Below are positions 7,067-15,335 of a stretch of DNA of 64,000 nt, one piece after another; within the stretch, counting starts at the first letter, position 1, and each line of letters begins with the position of its first letter. Position numbers and translations under genes: made by a program. The notes under the pieces are model-generated. The model saw only the letters and a list, made by a program, of their open reading frames with translations. It was not told the DNA's origin and did no database searches. Origin of the DNA: CBHTSZ01 sp966095765 (GTDB lineage: Bacteria; Patescibacteriota; Saccharimonadia; Saccharimonadales; Saccharimonadaceae); assembly GCA_966095765.1 (NCBI GenBank), contig CBHTSZ010000005.1:16306-80305 (forward strand), written 5' to 3'.

Positions 7067-8041
7067 CTAGAGGCTGTTTTGATCAACCTTGATGCCAGGG
7101 CCCATCGTCGTAGCGAGGTTGATGCTCTTGATGTAAGCACCCTTGATGGTGGTCGGTTTGACCGAGTTGAGGCTGTCGAAGAATGCACGTGCGTTCTCGC
7201 CGAGCTTGTCAGCACCAAAGCTTACCTTACCCACGCTCAGGTGAACAATAGCTTGCTTGTCGACACGGTATTCAACACGGCCGCCCTTAGCTTCCTTGAC
7301 GGCTTTTGCGACGTTAGTTGCAACCGTACCGCTCTTTGGGTTTGGCATGAGACCGCGTGGGCCAAGGAGGCGTGCGTACTTACCGAGCTTAGGCATCATC
7401 TGTGGTGTTGCAACGAGGATGTCAAAGTCGAGCTGCTCTTTGTCGAGAAGCTTCTGAACAGCTTCTTCACCAGCAACGTCAGCACCAGCCTTCACTGCTG
7501 CTTCTGCTTCTTCAGCAGGAACGAATGCGGCGACACGAACGGTTTTACCGGTACCGTGTGGCAGGCTGACAGTTGAACGGATGTTCTGGTCTGCCTGGCG
7601 TGGGTCGACGCCGAGAACGACGTGAACTTCTACGCTTGCATCAAACTTTGATGGGTTGGTCTCAGCTGCGAGCTTAAGTGCTTCAGCGAGTGGGTAGACC
7701 TTGCTCTTCTCGAGCTTTGAGGCGACTGAACGGTAGTTCTTACCGCGGCGCTCTAGGCGTGGACGAGTGACTGGCTTTGGACCCTTTTTGATGTGGCTTT
7801 CCGCCTCTTCAGACTGAGGAGTAGTGTCGCCTGCTTCTTTGCGAGCTTCCTTCTCAGCCTTAGCTTCTGCTTCAGCTTGTGCCTTTTCCGAGCGCTTGCC
7901 GGCTTTTGCGGCTGGCTTTGCTTCTGCTTTTGGTGCTTCGGCACCAGCGATTGCAGCTTCGATCTCAGCGATAGTGTTCTTTTCGCTGACTTCGAGCTTG
8001 AGTTCTGCTGCTTTTTCAAGCAGTTCGGCTTTCTTTGCCAT
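7067..8041 (-). CDS. rplA: 50S ribosomal protein L1 with long N-terminal extension
   Basis: The last about 225 residues are a standard L1 (RRGKNYRSVASKLEKSKVYP, then LGPRGLMPNPKSGTV), the 23S rRNA-binding stalk protein. In front of it are about 100 extra residues. The first 30 (AELLEKAAELKLEVSEKNT) resemble a small helix-extended-helix nucleic-acid-binding fold, followed by an Ala/Lys/Glu-rich linker. The start MAKKAELL at 8041 has GAAGGAG nine bases upstream; an in-frame ATG eight codons earlier lacks a site. The gene follows rplK by 54 bases. The extension is directly visible; its function is unknown. Confidence 0.93.
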   Translation of the reverse strand: MAKKAELLEKAAELKLEVSEKNTIAEIEAAIAGAEAPKAEAKPAAKAGKRSEKAQAEAEAKAEKEARKEAGDTTPQSEEAESHIKKGPKPVTRPRLERRGKNYRSVASKLEKSKVYPLAEALKLAAETNPSKFDASVEVHVVLGVDPRQADQNIRSTVSLPHGTGKTVRVAAFVPAEEAEAAVKAGADVAGEEAVQKLLDKEQLDFDILVATPQMMPKLGKYARLLGPRGLMPNPKSGTVATNVAKAVKEAKGGRVEYRVDKQAIVHLSVGKVSFGADKLGENARAFFDSLNSVKPTTIKGAYIKSINLATTMGPGIKVDQNSL

Positions 8042-8095
8042 GATTATGACTCCTTCGTGGTGCAAACGGCGCTAGCCTCCCACATTATTTATTTA

Positions 8096-8521
8096 CTAGT
8101 CAGTAACTTCGACACCCATACTGCGCGCAGTACCCGCGACAACCTTGGTGGCTGCTGCGAGGTCGTTTGCGTTCAGTACAGACATCTTGCTCTCAGCGAT
8201 CTCTTCGAGATCTTTGCGGCTGATCTTGCCTACTTTTTCAGCGTGAGGCTTGCCAGAACCCTTTTGGATACCGATCTTCTCACGGATGAGGTCGTCAACT
8301 GGACGGCCGAGGCACTTCCAGGTGAAGGTACGGTCTTCGTATACAGCGATGTGTACGATGACGTCCTTGCCGTTAAATTCTTTCGTCGCGTCGTTGAACG
8401 GGTTGATGAAATCCATCATGTTCAGACCCCATTGACCGAGGGTTGAACCAACTGGAGGACCTGCACTAGCTTTACCGCCAGGCACGCGAAGTTTCAGGTT
8501 ACCGATAACTTTCTTAGCCAT
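8096..8521 (-). CDS. rplK: 50S ribosomal protein L11
   Basis: A full-length 141-residue L11. It begins MAKKVIGNLKLRVPGGKASA and contains the Pro-rich switch region (AGPPVGSTLGQWGLN) and the C-terminal rRNA-binding domain ending AGTARSMGVEV. It forms the GTPase-associated centre with 23S rRNA. A purine-rich AAGGAAAAGAG site precedes the ATG. A promoter at 8586-8614 drives rplK-rplA separately from secE-nusG. Confidence 0.96.
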   Translation of the reverse strand: MAKKVIGNLKLRVPGGKASAGPPVGSTLGQWGLNMMDFINPFNDATKEFNGKDVIVHIAVYEDRTFTWKCLGRPVDDLIREKIGIQKGSGKPHAEKVGKISRKDLEEIAESKMSVLNANDLAAATKVVAGTARSMGVEVTD

Positions 8522-8585
8522 TTACTCTTTTCCTTATAGATTTACTGCATTTAGTTGAAGCATTTGCAGTGCGTAACAGTGGTAG

Positions 8586-8614
8586 AGTATACCACATTCC
8601 GCACTAGGTAGCAA
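8586..8614 (-). promoter_or_regulatory. Promoter of rplK-rplA
   Basis: On the minus strand TTGCTA (8609-8614), a 17-base spacer ending TGG, and TATACT (8586-8591) form an extended -10 promoter. It leaves a leader of about 57 bases before rplK. Confidence 0.7.
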
Positions 8615-8622
8615 TGCCTAAA

Positions 8623-9171
8623 CTAGACCTTTTTGACCTGGAGAGCGTCGAGCTCAACTGGGGTGTCGCGACCGAACATGCTGACCATGACGCGGATCTT
8701 ACCCTTGGTGTTGTCGATTTCAGAGATCGCACCATCGAAGCCCTTGAACGGGCCATCGGTGATGTTGACTACTTCGCCAACTGAGAAGTTGATGAAGTGC
8801 TTTGGATCTTCGACGCCCATGCGCTTTTTGATCTTGCTGACTTCTGAGTCGCTCATCGGTGTTGGATCAGTACCAGAGCCAACAAATCCAGTCACACCAG
8901 GAGTGTTACGGATGATGTACCATGCGTCTTCAGTGAGTTTCATCTCAACGAGCACGTAGCCTTGGAAGATCTTCTTTTCGACGATCTTACGCTTGCCGTT
9001 CTTGATCTCGATCTGCTTTTCCTTTGGAACGAGCACGTCAAAGATCTTGTCAGCCATGTCAACTGAGTCAACACGCTGCTTGATACTCTCGGCAACCTTC
9101 TCTTCGTAACCAGAATATGTGTGCACCGCGTACCATGCGCGTGCTGAGTCGTAACGTTTTGCTGTGGACAT
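8623..9171 (-). CDS. nusG: Transcription termination/antitermination factor NusG
   Basis: NusG binds RNA polymerase and couples it to ribosomes or Rho. The N-terminal NGN domain is seen as WYAVHTYSGYEEKVAESI and FQGYVLVEMKLTEDAW, and the C-terminal KOW motif as VGEVVNITDGPFKGFDGAI. The length of 182 residues is normal. The start codon overlaps the secE stop by one base, so secE and nusG are translationally coupled. Confidence 0.96.
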   Translation of the reverse strand: MSTAKRYDSARAWYAVHTYSGYEEKVAESIKQRVDSVDMADKIFDVLVPKEKQIEIKNGKRKIVEKKIFQGYVLVEMKLTEDAWYIIRNTPGVTGFVGSGTDPTPMSDSEVSKIKKRMGVEDPKHFINFSVGEVVNITDGPFKGFDGAISEIDNTKGKIRVMVSMFGRDTPVELDALQVKKV

Positions 9172-9461
9172 TATAGTAGTACCTCCTTGAACAGATAGCT
9201 AAACACGGCATCCAGTCCGAGGATTACCAGTGCGAAAAAGAGTGAAAAGAGGATGACAGCTAGCGTCAAGCTCCAGGTTGCCTTGCGGTCAGGCCAGCGA
9301 ACCTGCCGTAGCTCTACCCATGCACCCTTGAAGTAACCACCCACAGCGCGGAACGGTTTCGTCCACTTGCGAGGTTTTCGTGCCGGTTTTTCGACTTTGG
9401 TCTTTTTAACGACCGCAGCCTTCTTGGCTACCGGCTTAGCAGCTTTCTTGCGCTCTGCCAC
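9171..9461 (-). CDS. secE: Preprotein translocase subunit SecE
   Basis: A 96-residue SecE with a basic Lys/Ala/Pro-rich N-terminal tail of about 45 residues. The conserved amphipathic part is WVELRQVRWPDRKATW, followed by one membrane segment (about residues 68-90). It stabilises SecY in the inner membrane. The start is GTG at 9461 with AAGGAG upstream. The basic tail replaces the extra membrane segments found in enterobacterial SecE. It is coupled to nusG. Confidence 0.94.
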   Translation of the reverse strand: MAERKKAAKPVAKKAAVVKKTKVEKPARKPRKWTKPFRAVGGYFKGAWVELRQVRWPDRKATWSLTLAVILFSLFFALVILGLDAVFSYLFKEVLL

Positions 9462-9486
9462 TCTCTTTGCTCCTTACCTTTACATT

Positions 9487-9514
9487 AAAAAAGAGTCTAC
9501 AATGATTTGTAGAC
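9487..9514 (-). terminator. Terminator of the histidine kinase gene
   Basis: On the minus strand GTCTACAA and TTGTAGAC form a perfect 8-bp stem around a four-base loop (9495-9514), followed by TCTTTTTT. Confidence 0.85.
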
Positions 9515-9551
9515 CTGCTTGTGTCAAGTATGGAGTGTTTTCCTCTGTTCG

Positions 9552-11204
9552 TCAAGCTTTCGTTTCTGGCGGCGTCTCAGGCAAAACGAAGCTAAACGTC
9601 GAACCGTGGTTGAGACGGCTCTTGACGTCGATGCGTGTACCGAGCTTGTTCATGAGCTTGTGAACGACATAGAGACCGAGACCGGTGCCAGAAGTCTTGC
9701 GAGTACGGTAATCCTCGGAACGGTAAAACTTCTCAAAGATATGTTTGAGGTCTGCTTTTCCGATGCCAATCCCCGTATCTTTTATAGCGAACTCAATGCC
9801 GTCAGACTTGCGATGTGCCGAAATCGTTACAGAGCCCTTTTCGGTGTATTTGATAGCATTCGTGATGAGGTTCTGCAGCAGCTCCTCGAGGTAGAGACGA
9901 CTTGTCTTGACGGTGCCAAGTTTTGCGCCAGCATCAAGGTTAAGAGAAAGACCTTTCTTGCGCGCTGATTCAGCGTAGTTGCTAAAGAGTTTATCGACGA
10001 GCTCGCGGATATCGATGTCTTCGAGCTGGTCACCAACGCCTCGCTCGGCACGCGAGAGCGTTCCGAGGTCGTTAATCATGTTCGCGAGCAGGACGATCTG
10101 CTCGTGAGCATTGTCGAGTGTGGGCGCAAGCTTTGATGGGTCAGCGCCATTGTTCATAAAGTATTGGATGTTCGAAATACTTCCCTCGGCGATAGTAACT
10201 GGTGTCCGAAGCTCATGGCTCACAACCGAGATGAATTCGTCACGTTCCTCGTCGAGGCTCTTCTGCTTGGTTATGTCGCGGATGATAAACGTGTACCCAC
10301 CACTGACCTGCTGCTGTTCGGGTGAGTAAGCCTTTTGGATCTTGCTACCAGTGATCTGGAGGTTGATCGCGTCGCCATCCTCGAACCTGAGAATGAGATC
10401 GTCACGTTCAAATCGTGGCGACTCTTCGGTCAGAGCGAGCAGTGAGACGGGTTCTCCGTCGGTATTGTAAAGAGGCAGCACGTCATCGACATGCTTGCCA
10501 CTCATGCTCTGGTTGGTGTCGAGAAGACTGAGAAGCGCTGCGTTATAGATCCGGATCGTACCCATCGGAGCGACAGTAAAGATAGCCTGTGGCACACCGT
10601 TGATGATATTGAGGAGCGCTTCACGCTGGTTTTGCTCCTCGGCGCGGGTACGTTGCAGGTCGGTATGTTCAGCTGCCTGCACGTTACGCAGTGCGCTGAT
10701 AACGCCACCGACAACCGACACAAACACGGCAACAGTCACATAACGGGATAGCGTCGAGATAGGCTCATCGCTTCCCAGCAAGAGATAGGCGACGATGCTC
10801 GTAGCGAGAAAAGCAAGCGAGTTCAGTACCAGCCCCTTCATGCCATAGTAAAGGTCACAAACTATCAAGAGCACTACCCAGGAAAACACGACCGGGCTAT
10901 CAAAACCACCGATCCATATAGCATAACCGGCCGCAAGTACCGTATAGACACCGATGATCAACGCGAGGAGTTGAGCGTATCGCTCACGCGTCATGGTTAT
11001 CTCCCAGATACCAGCTAGGATGAACAGCACAGATATGATAACGAATGACTGTAGTCCGAACAGTGGACTATGAGGAACGAGTTTGAAATAGGCCATGACC
11101 CCATAGGCAACGATAATCAAAGGTATCACGATACCTGAGGTACGCACGACATCAACCATCTTACGGCTGTAGACGTCTTGCTCGTTGGCAATCTTTTTGA
11201 TCAT
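9552..11204 (-). CDS. Membrane sensor histidine kinase with PAS domain, orphan
   Basis: Order of parts: about five or six membrane segments (residues 20-190), a coiled linker, a PAS-type domain (about 200-320), the HisKA dimerisation domain with the phospho-acceptor in FISVVSHELRTPVTIAEG, and a HATPase_c domain with NLITNAIKYTEKG (N box), DTGIGIGKADL (G1) and TSGTGLGLYVV (G2). No response regulator lies next to it. I chose MIKKIANEQ (11204) because TGG-CATAAT (11214-11222) ends nine bases before it; the longer frame would start inside this promoter. It was probably leaderless. Ligand unknown. Confidence 0.9.
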   Translation of the reverse strand: MIKKIANEQDVYSRKMVDVVRTSGIVIPLIIVAYGVMAYFKLVPHSPLFGLQSFVIISVLFILAGIWEITMTRERYAQLLALIIGVYTVLAAGYAIWIGGFDSPVVFSWVVLLIVCDLYYGMKGLVLNSLAFLATSIVAYLLLGSDEPISTLSRYVTVAVFVSVVGGVISALRNVQAAEHTDLQRTRAEEQNQREALLNIINGVPQAIFTVAPMGTIRIYNAALLSLLDTNQSMSGKHVDDVLPLYNTDGEPVSLLALTEESPRFERDDLILRFEDGDAINLQITGSKIQKAYSPEQQQVSGGYTFIIRDITKQKSLDEERDEFISVVSHELRTPVTIAEGSISNIQYFMNNGADPSKLAPTLDNAHEQIVLLANMINDLGTLSRAERGVGDQLEDIDIRELVDKLFSNYAESARKKGLSLNLDAGAKLGTVKTSRLYLEELLQNLITNAIKYTEKGSVTISAHRKSDGIEFAIKDTGIGIGKADLKHIFEKFYRSEDYRTRKTSGTGLGLYVVHKLMNKLGTRIDVKSRLNHGSTFSFVLPETPPETKA

Positions 11205-11247
11205 TCTCTGAACATTATGCCACAAGCGTAAGCGTTTTTGTCAGGTA

Positions 11248-11991
11248 TCAGGCAGGAGTCTGGCTTTTTAACGCCTTGCGATGGACACGATAGTCAGGCA
11301 TGCATGCTTCAACGATTTTCCAGAACGCTTCGCTATGGTTCATTTGCTGCGTATGAGCCAGCTCATGAATGAGGACATAGTCGATAAGTTCATACGACAA
11401 GTTCATGAGCGCAACGTTGAGCGAAATAGTGCCGCTAGACGAGCAACTGCCCCACCTGCCCTTTTGGTTTCCGAAGCGCTCACGTTCATATGTAAAACCG
11501 TGTAGATCAGCGAGATATCGAAGCCGTCTCGGCAGGTAGGCCTTCGCTTCACGCCTCAGAATCGTTTTCACCTGCGTGGCGATATATGTATGGACCTGAT
11601 CGTCCCTCTCTTTGTACGCATACGGCAACGTTATGAGCAAGGACTGTCCACTCACCTTTTTGTGCGGCTGAGGTATATCAGCATACGCGACGTGAAGACG
11701 GTGGGAGTGGCCGACCATCATTCCGTCGCTATAGCTCACCCGCTTTGCTTTTTGCGCCTCAACGAGTTTTCGTATCTCAGACCTCGAAGAGTCTACGAGC
11801 TCTTTTACAAGGTATAGCGGGGCTCGTTTCGGTAACGATGCCCGAATGGTTCCGTCATCGCTGATGCGTATTCTCACAAAACGTGCTTGCGCACTGCGTC
11901 GGTACGCGATAACCCCAAACTCATCATCAACGATCTGCACACGGGAGCGTGTGCTAGTTGATGGTGACGTTGCGTCGGCGCGGCTGAACAT
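11248..11991 (-). CDS. YgjP-like zinc metallopeptidase (M48 type)
   Basis: The C-terminal part has the zinc signature VLIHELAHTQQMNHSEAFW, preceded by RWGSCSSSGTISLN, both hallmarks of the YgjP/SprT-like (COG1451) metallopeptidases. The central region (about residues 40-130) is the usual beta-rich domain. The start is uncertain: ATG 11991 has GGAGG only three bases away, and a GTG lies further in. Either way it overlaps the end of the upstream kinase gene, so the two genes form one unit. Natural substrate unknown. Confidence 0.82.
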   Translation of the reverse strand: MFSRADATSPSTSTRSRVQIVDDEFGVIAYRRSAQARFVRIRISDDGTIRASLPKRAPLYLVKELVDSSRSEIRKLVEAQKAKRVSYSDGMMVGHSHRLHVAYADIPQPHKKVSGQSLLITLPYAYKERDDQVHTYIATQVKTILRREAKAYLPRRLRYLADLHGFTYERERFGNQKGRWGSCSSSGTISLNVALMNLSYELIDYVLIHELAHTQQMNHSEAFWKIVEACMPDYRVHRKALKSQTPA

Positions 11992-12604
11992 CAGCCTCCG
12001 GCTCCGATGTAACAGTGATGTTACGGGTACGTTGATCACGTTCAGTTACGACAGTATCGCGTGGCGTCACGAGTTTCTTCAGGATGATACGAGCCTGGGT
12101 CGGGAACGTATGCTTGCCACTAATAACGACGACATTTTCGGTCGGTGTTGGTTGGCTCAATTGCTTTCTGTAGCGCTCGAACGACTCAGCGCTCATGCTA
12201 GCGTTAAGCTCATCGGTTTTGCGCTTACTGCTTCGTTTCATGGAACGCGCCGCACACGTTGGCTCGTCGGTCTGCACCCATATGACCATCTTGCCGTAAT
12301 CATGCTTGGCGGCCTGGCGCTCTATGGCTGTGCGAACAGCGCGGCTGTTCATCGATCCGTCAACGATCAGCGTCTTGCCGGTCTTTAGGAGCTCGCTGAC
12401 TTCATTTTGTACTAACGTTGCGACGAGCGCGTCCTCTCGTGCACTGTATTCCGACTCGGGATTGAGGGCGTGACGGATAAAATCAGCGCTCACGAGCGGA
12501 GCGCCAAACATATCAGCAAACTGCCTGGCAAAGAAGCTTTTTCCTGAACCTGGAAGTCCGATAACCATGATGACAAGTGGGCGGGCAAGACTGAGTGACT
12601 TCAT
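11954..12604 (-). CDS. P-loop kinase of the AAA_33/zeta-like type
   Basis: Walker A is MVIGLPGSGKSFFARQFA near residue 13. LIVDGSMNSRAVRTAI follows as the Walker B and substrate-binding region, and VIWVQTDEPTCAARS is a typical lid-side strand of small-molecule or polynucleotide-kinase-like proteins. Substrate is not predictable. The tail after residue 190 is basic and probably flexible. TGC-TATACT (12613-12620) ends eight bases before the ATG, so the transcript is predicted leaderless. It is the first gene of a unit with the metallopeptidase. Confidence 0.8.
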   Translation of the reverse strand: MKSLSLARPLVIMVIGLPGSGKSFFARQFADMFGAPLVSADFIRHALNPESEYSAREDALVATLVQNEVSELLKTGKTLIVDGSMNSRAVRTAIERQAAKHDYGKMVIWVQTDEPTCAARSMKRSSKRKTDELNASMSAESFERYRKQLSQPTPTENVVVISGKHTFPTQARIILKKLVTPRDTVVTERDQRTRNITVTSEPEADVQPRRRNVTIN

Positions 12605-12676
12605 ATTTATTTAGTATAGCAAACAGGTCTACCCGAATGCACCTCTGTACTGGTATACTAGGTACGTTCTAGTTAT

Positions 12677-12751
12677 AGGGGCATAGTACAACGGTTAGTA
12701 TAAAGGTCTCCAAAACCTTAGATCGTGGTTCGATTCCACGTGCCCCTGCCA
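12677..12751 (+). tRNA. tRNA-Trp (anticodon CCA)
   Basis: AGGGGCA (12677-12683) pairs with TGCCCCT (12741-12747). The anticodon loop CTCCAAA carries CCA, the T loop is GGTTCGATTCC, and the CCA end is encoded. TGG-TATACT (12651-12659) is a likely -10. A Trp tRNA reading only UGG agrees with UGA being a stop codon here. Confidence 0.95.
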
Positions 12752-12761
12752 AGTAGGATAT

Positions 12762-12786
12762 AGCGCTGAAATAGCGCTTTTTTCTT
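12762..12786 (+). terminator. Terminator after tRNA-Trp
   Basis: AGCGCT GAAAT AGCGCT forms a 6-bp stem followed by a run of T. Confidence 0.85.
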
Positions 12787-12875
12787 TCCTGCGACTACTG
12801 ATATTTAAGCTAATTTTCGGTTTGGTTAAATTTTTGCCCATCATTTTCCACCTCTGTTAAATACTCAAGTCACGT

Positions 12876-13109
12876 TTAATTTTCTTCGCATTTTTCGTCT
12901 GATTTTTTAGGCTTTTCAGCAACGATTTTGCGCCCATTGGCTAGCGTGGTCATGACAGTAATGAGATCGTCTCCAAATCTGCGAGCCTCATCTAGTGAAT
13001 ACGGTCGTCCATTCTTCTTTTCAAGAATCTTAGCAAGTTCCATGTAATCTTCGTTTGAAAGATCACGGAATTGCTTTGGTTGAGTTAGAAAGATCATTGG
13101 ATCTATCAT
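12876..13109 (-). CDS. Unknown 77-residue protein
   Basis: A small acidic/basic soluble protein starting MIDPMIFLTQPKQFRDLSNE, with charged C-terminus (KPKKSDEKCEEN). It starts 11 bases after the coiled-coil membrane gene and should be co-transcribed with it. No family recognised. Base composition here is more AT-rich than in the flanking housekeeping genes. The pairing suggests it acts with the membrane protein, but that is inference. Confidence 0.55.
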   Translation of the reverse strand: MIDPMIFLTQPKQFRDLSNEDYMELAKILEKKNGRPYSLDEARRFGDDLITVMTTLANGRKIVAEKPKKSDEKCEEN

Positions 13110-13120
13110 TGCAAAATACC

Positions 13121-14206
13121 TTAATTATTCGCACTCTTAGCTAAGCCGGCTTCATCAATGACTGCCTGCGCTGCTTCATCTGCTGCCTTGTGGATCTTTT
13201 CTTCGAGTTTTGCTTCAAATTTTGCCAGATTATTCCCAAGCATTAAGTGCATCGTGCTCGGATTCGGCACGAGAGGCTCGCGATCATATATGCCCTCCAT
13301 GGCACCGATAGTAAACTTGAGGATATCTTGCCGCGCATCAGGCATATCCTTAAACTCACTGTTAAGTAGGACAGTGTAGCCACGTAATGATTGCGCCGCT
13401 GCCGCCTTGAATGCATACTCTTCATACAATTTTCTTTCATGACCGTATTGTCTACTTAGAACAAACGCTACAATAACTAACGGTGTTACGAATACTAATC
13501 TTTCGGTTACAACCTCTATGAATGTTTCCGGTTTGCTCCAAATAAGTGCAACTAATACTGCGATGACAATCGCGCCAATGCTAGCAAGGTACAACTTCTC
13601 CCATAGCTCAGTTCTACTTTTGAGAGCATTCCGCCTGTCAACGAGTGTACCTGCCATCGTAGTATCCAAGGTAATCGCGTAGGTATTCTCGATCTCTTCC
13701 TTGACCCGTTTTGCTTCGGCATGAATGGAAGCTATTTCCTTATCATTGTTGCGCGAAACCTTCAGTATGTCTGCAATGGCTGTTTTTGAGTTAGTCGTTT
13801 TCGTCAGATTCTTACTAATCTCATTAGCATTTACAGTAGCTTCTTCCGCCAACTTAAGAACTTTTGCATGTTTCGCTTCAACACCCGTTCGTTTATTTGT
13901 TGCGGCAGTGTATGTACGACTAAAACGATTATAGTCGTCCTTGGCATTCTTACGGATCGCTTCAATTTCCGACGCTTCTATCTTCGCAGCATCCTTAAAA
14001 CTTTGTGACTCCTTGGTTAGGCGGGTCTTGAAATCCGTGACTATGTTATCGAGCTTGTTTTTACCGTCGCTAGCGAGAGCTCCAAGAGACTTCGCGTGTT
14101 TTAAGGCGGTCTTTTCATATTGAGTAATACTCGACTTTAATCGATTGGCTTCTGTTTTTGTTGCCTTGATATTATCTAAGTATTGCTGGGGGTCGATTTT
14201 TGCCAT
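13121..14206 (-). CDS. Coiled-coil protein with two membrane segments
   Basis: Residues about 10-200 are a long, Lys/Glu/Ala-rich coiled coil. Two hydrophobic segments follow (about 213-233, IGAIVIAVLVALIW, and 243-262, FVTPLVIVAFVL). The C-terminal about 100 residues are soluble. This hairpin anchor with coiled coils on one side suggests a scaffold or membrane-shaping protein, but no family was recognised. A TGG-TATAAT box (14240-14248) and AGGATAG precede the ATG. It is the first gene of a two-gene unit. Confidence 0.7.
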   Translation of the reverse strand: MAKIDPQQYLDNIKATKTEANRLKSSITQYEKTALKHAKSLGALASDGKNKLDNIVTDFKTRLTKESQSFKDAAKIEASEIEAIRKNAKDDYNRFSRTYTAATNKRTGVEAKHAKVLKLAEEATVNANEISKNLTKTTNSKTAIADILKVSRNNDKEIASIHAEAKRVKEEIENTYAITLDTTMAGTLVDRRNALKSRTELWEKLYLASIGAIVIAVLVALIWSKPETFIEVVTERLVFVTPLVIVAFVLSRQYGHERKLYEEYAFKAAAAQSLRGYTVLLNSEFKDMPDARQDILKFTIGAMEGIYDREPLVPNPSTMHLMLGNNLAKFEAKLEEKIHKAADEAAQAVIDEAGLAKSANN

Positions 14207-14354
14207 TTTACTATCCTAACCGCCACCCTTGTTGGACATATTATACCACAAATTAGTTCGGCGCTTGTCTATAAGCCCTGCCAGAGCATGAAGTCGACTT
14301 TTTGTTTTGTTTATGCTTTCTATCTCTTCTGCATTCTCGTAAGATAAATAGTTA

Positions 14355-14897
14355 ATGAACGGCAGCGAACTCCTACAAGAACTTCCAGGTATTGCACTAA
14401 CCGCCGCACGATACGGCATGGCAGAAAATATGGCTGTAAAAATCCATGACAATGAGCCAGTCGGTGTTGATATGGCAGGCTTTATTGCCGCAGATATTGC
14501 CGACGGCGCCATTATGCGACGCTTTGATATGGATACACCTGTGCGACGTGCTACGGACGGCATTGTTGACCATATGTCAGTTGCACGCGTAGCATACGAA
14601 ATCTGGAAAAAATATCCAGACTCAAGACAATACATTGGAATCCTCGCAACGCGAGCAGTGATCGTTGGCGCACTGAACGCTGTACACTTAGTCAGCACTG
14701 GTGAGGTTACTAAAGGGCGATCTAAACAAAAGGCTACGAATCTTGCGACTGCGGCATTTGCCTTGATGGCAACTTCAGGTAACCATAAAGCAACACATAT
14801 CGCAGGCACTGTCGCATCAGGAATTGCCATAATTACGGCAGCATCCCACTTCAAAGATCTGGGCCAAAAGCACACGTCGGGTATTCGAGCGCTATGA
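14355..14897 (+). CDS. CDP-alcohol phosphatidyltransferase-like membrane protein
   Basis: Residues about 46-71 read DIADGAIMRRFDMDTPV then RRATDGIVD. The spacing D-x2-D-G-x2-(A)R-x8-(G)-x3-D-x3-D of the CDP-alcohol phosphotransferase signature is kept, with all four Asp present but the usual Ala and Gly replaced by Met and Arg. GRSKQKATNL and three to four hydrophobic stretches also fit the family. These enzymes join a CDP-activated lipid with an alcohol in the membrane. The substitutions leave activity uncertain. A TAAGAT box ends nine bases before the ATG. The long opposite-strand frame (14216-15055) is a shadow. Confidence 0.6.
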   Translation: MNGSELLQELPGIALTAARYGMAENMAVKIHDNEPVGVDMAGFIAADIADGAIMRRFDMDTPVRRATDGIVDHMSVARVAYEIWKKYPDSRQYIGILATRAVIVGALNAVHLVSTGEVTKGRSKQKATNLATAAFALMATSGNHKATHIAGTVASGIAIITAASHFKDLGQKHTSGIRAL

Positions 14898-14971
14898 TTC
14901 ATTGCCATCTTTACAAGAGAACCTATTAGAACATAGAAGAGTTTGGTACTTATCCAGGAGCTCCTGCCAAG

Positions 14972-15007
14972 AAAAATGAGTGATCCGAAGTGATCGCTCT
15001 TTTTTCT
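14972..15007 (+). terminator. Terminator after the CDP-alcohol transferase-like gene
   Basis: GAGTGATC (14978-14985) pairs with GATCGCTC (14992-14999), followed by TTTTTTCTTG. Confidence 0.8.
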
Positions 15008-15335
15008 TGTTGTGTCATGTTGAGCCGAATCACGCAGTGGTTCGAAGTCTGTCATAACCGCAGGTTTGACAGCCTGTAGCTGATAATAGAACTAGAAGCA
15101 AAGTGGATAGTTATATCATCTAGCGTTCTGAACGTGCCCCTCTTTTAGTTGACGCGAAGATTATGAGTTCGTTCGTTTGTAAACGAAGTGAACGCTCTCT
15201 TTCGTGTGGCGCCCCTATCATTTGCAAAAAACCAGATTACTTGTGGGCTATGGCTTGCGAGATGTGCAATATTAATTCGAAGCAACGTTAAGTACATGAT
15301 ATAAAATATATGAAGGCACCTTGACATAGAGAAAG
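15008..15335. other. Intergenic stretch with one imperfect inverted repeat
   Basis: No credible gene is visible in these 328 bases. The only structure is an imperfect inverted repeat at 15167-15193 (GTTCGTTCGTTTGT then AAACGAAGTGAAC) without a T tract. The last 45 bases contain TATAAA and ATATATG boxes that may start transcription of the gene at 15336. Confidence 0.5.

Noticed and set aside
12677..12751. Possible UGA recoding as in Gracilibacteria/Absconditabacteria
   Set aside because: The tRNA-Trp anticodon is CCA, and TGA works as a stop in tightly overlapping pairs (for example 28282-28284 and 31430-31432) without in-frame TGA in conserved genes.
14216..15055. 279-codon frame on the minus strand
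   Set aside because: Shadow of the CDP-alcohol transferase-like gene, whose motif spacing supports the plus strand; it also runs through a terminator.
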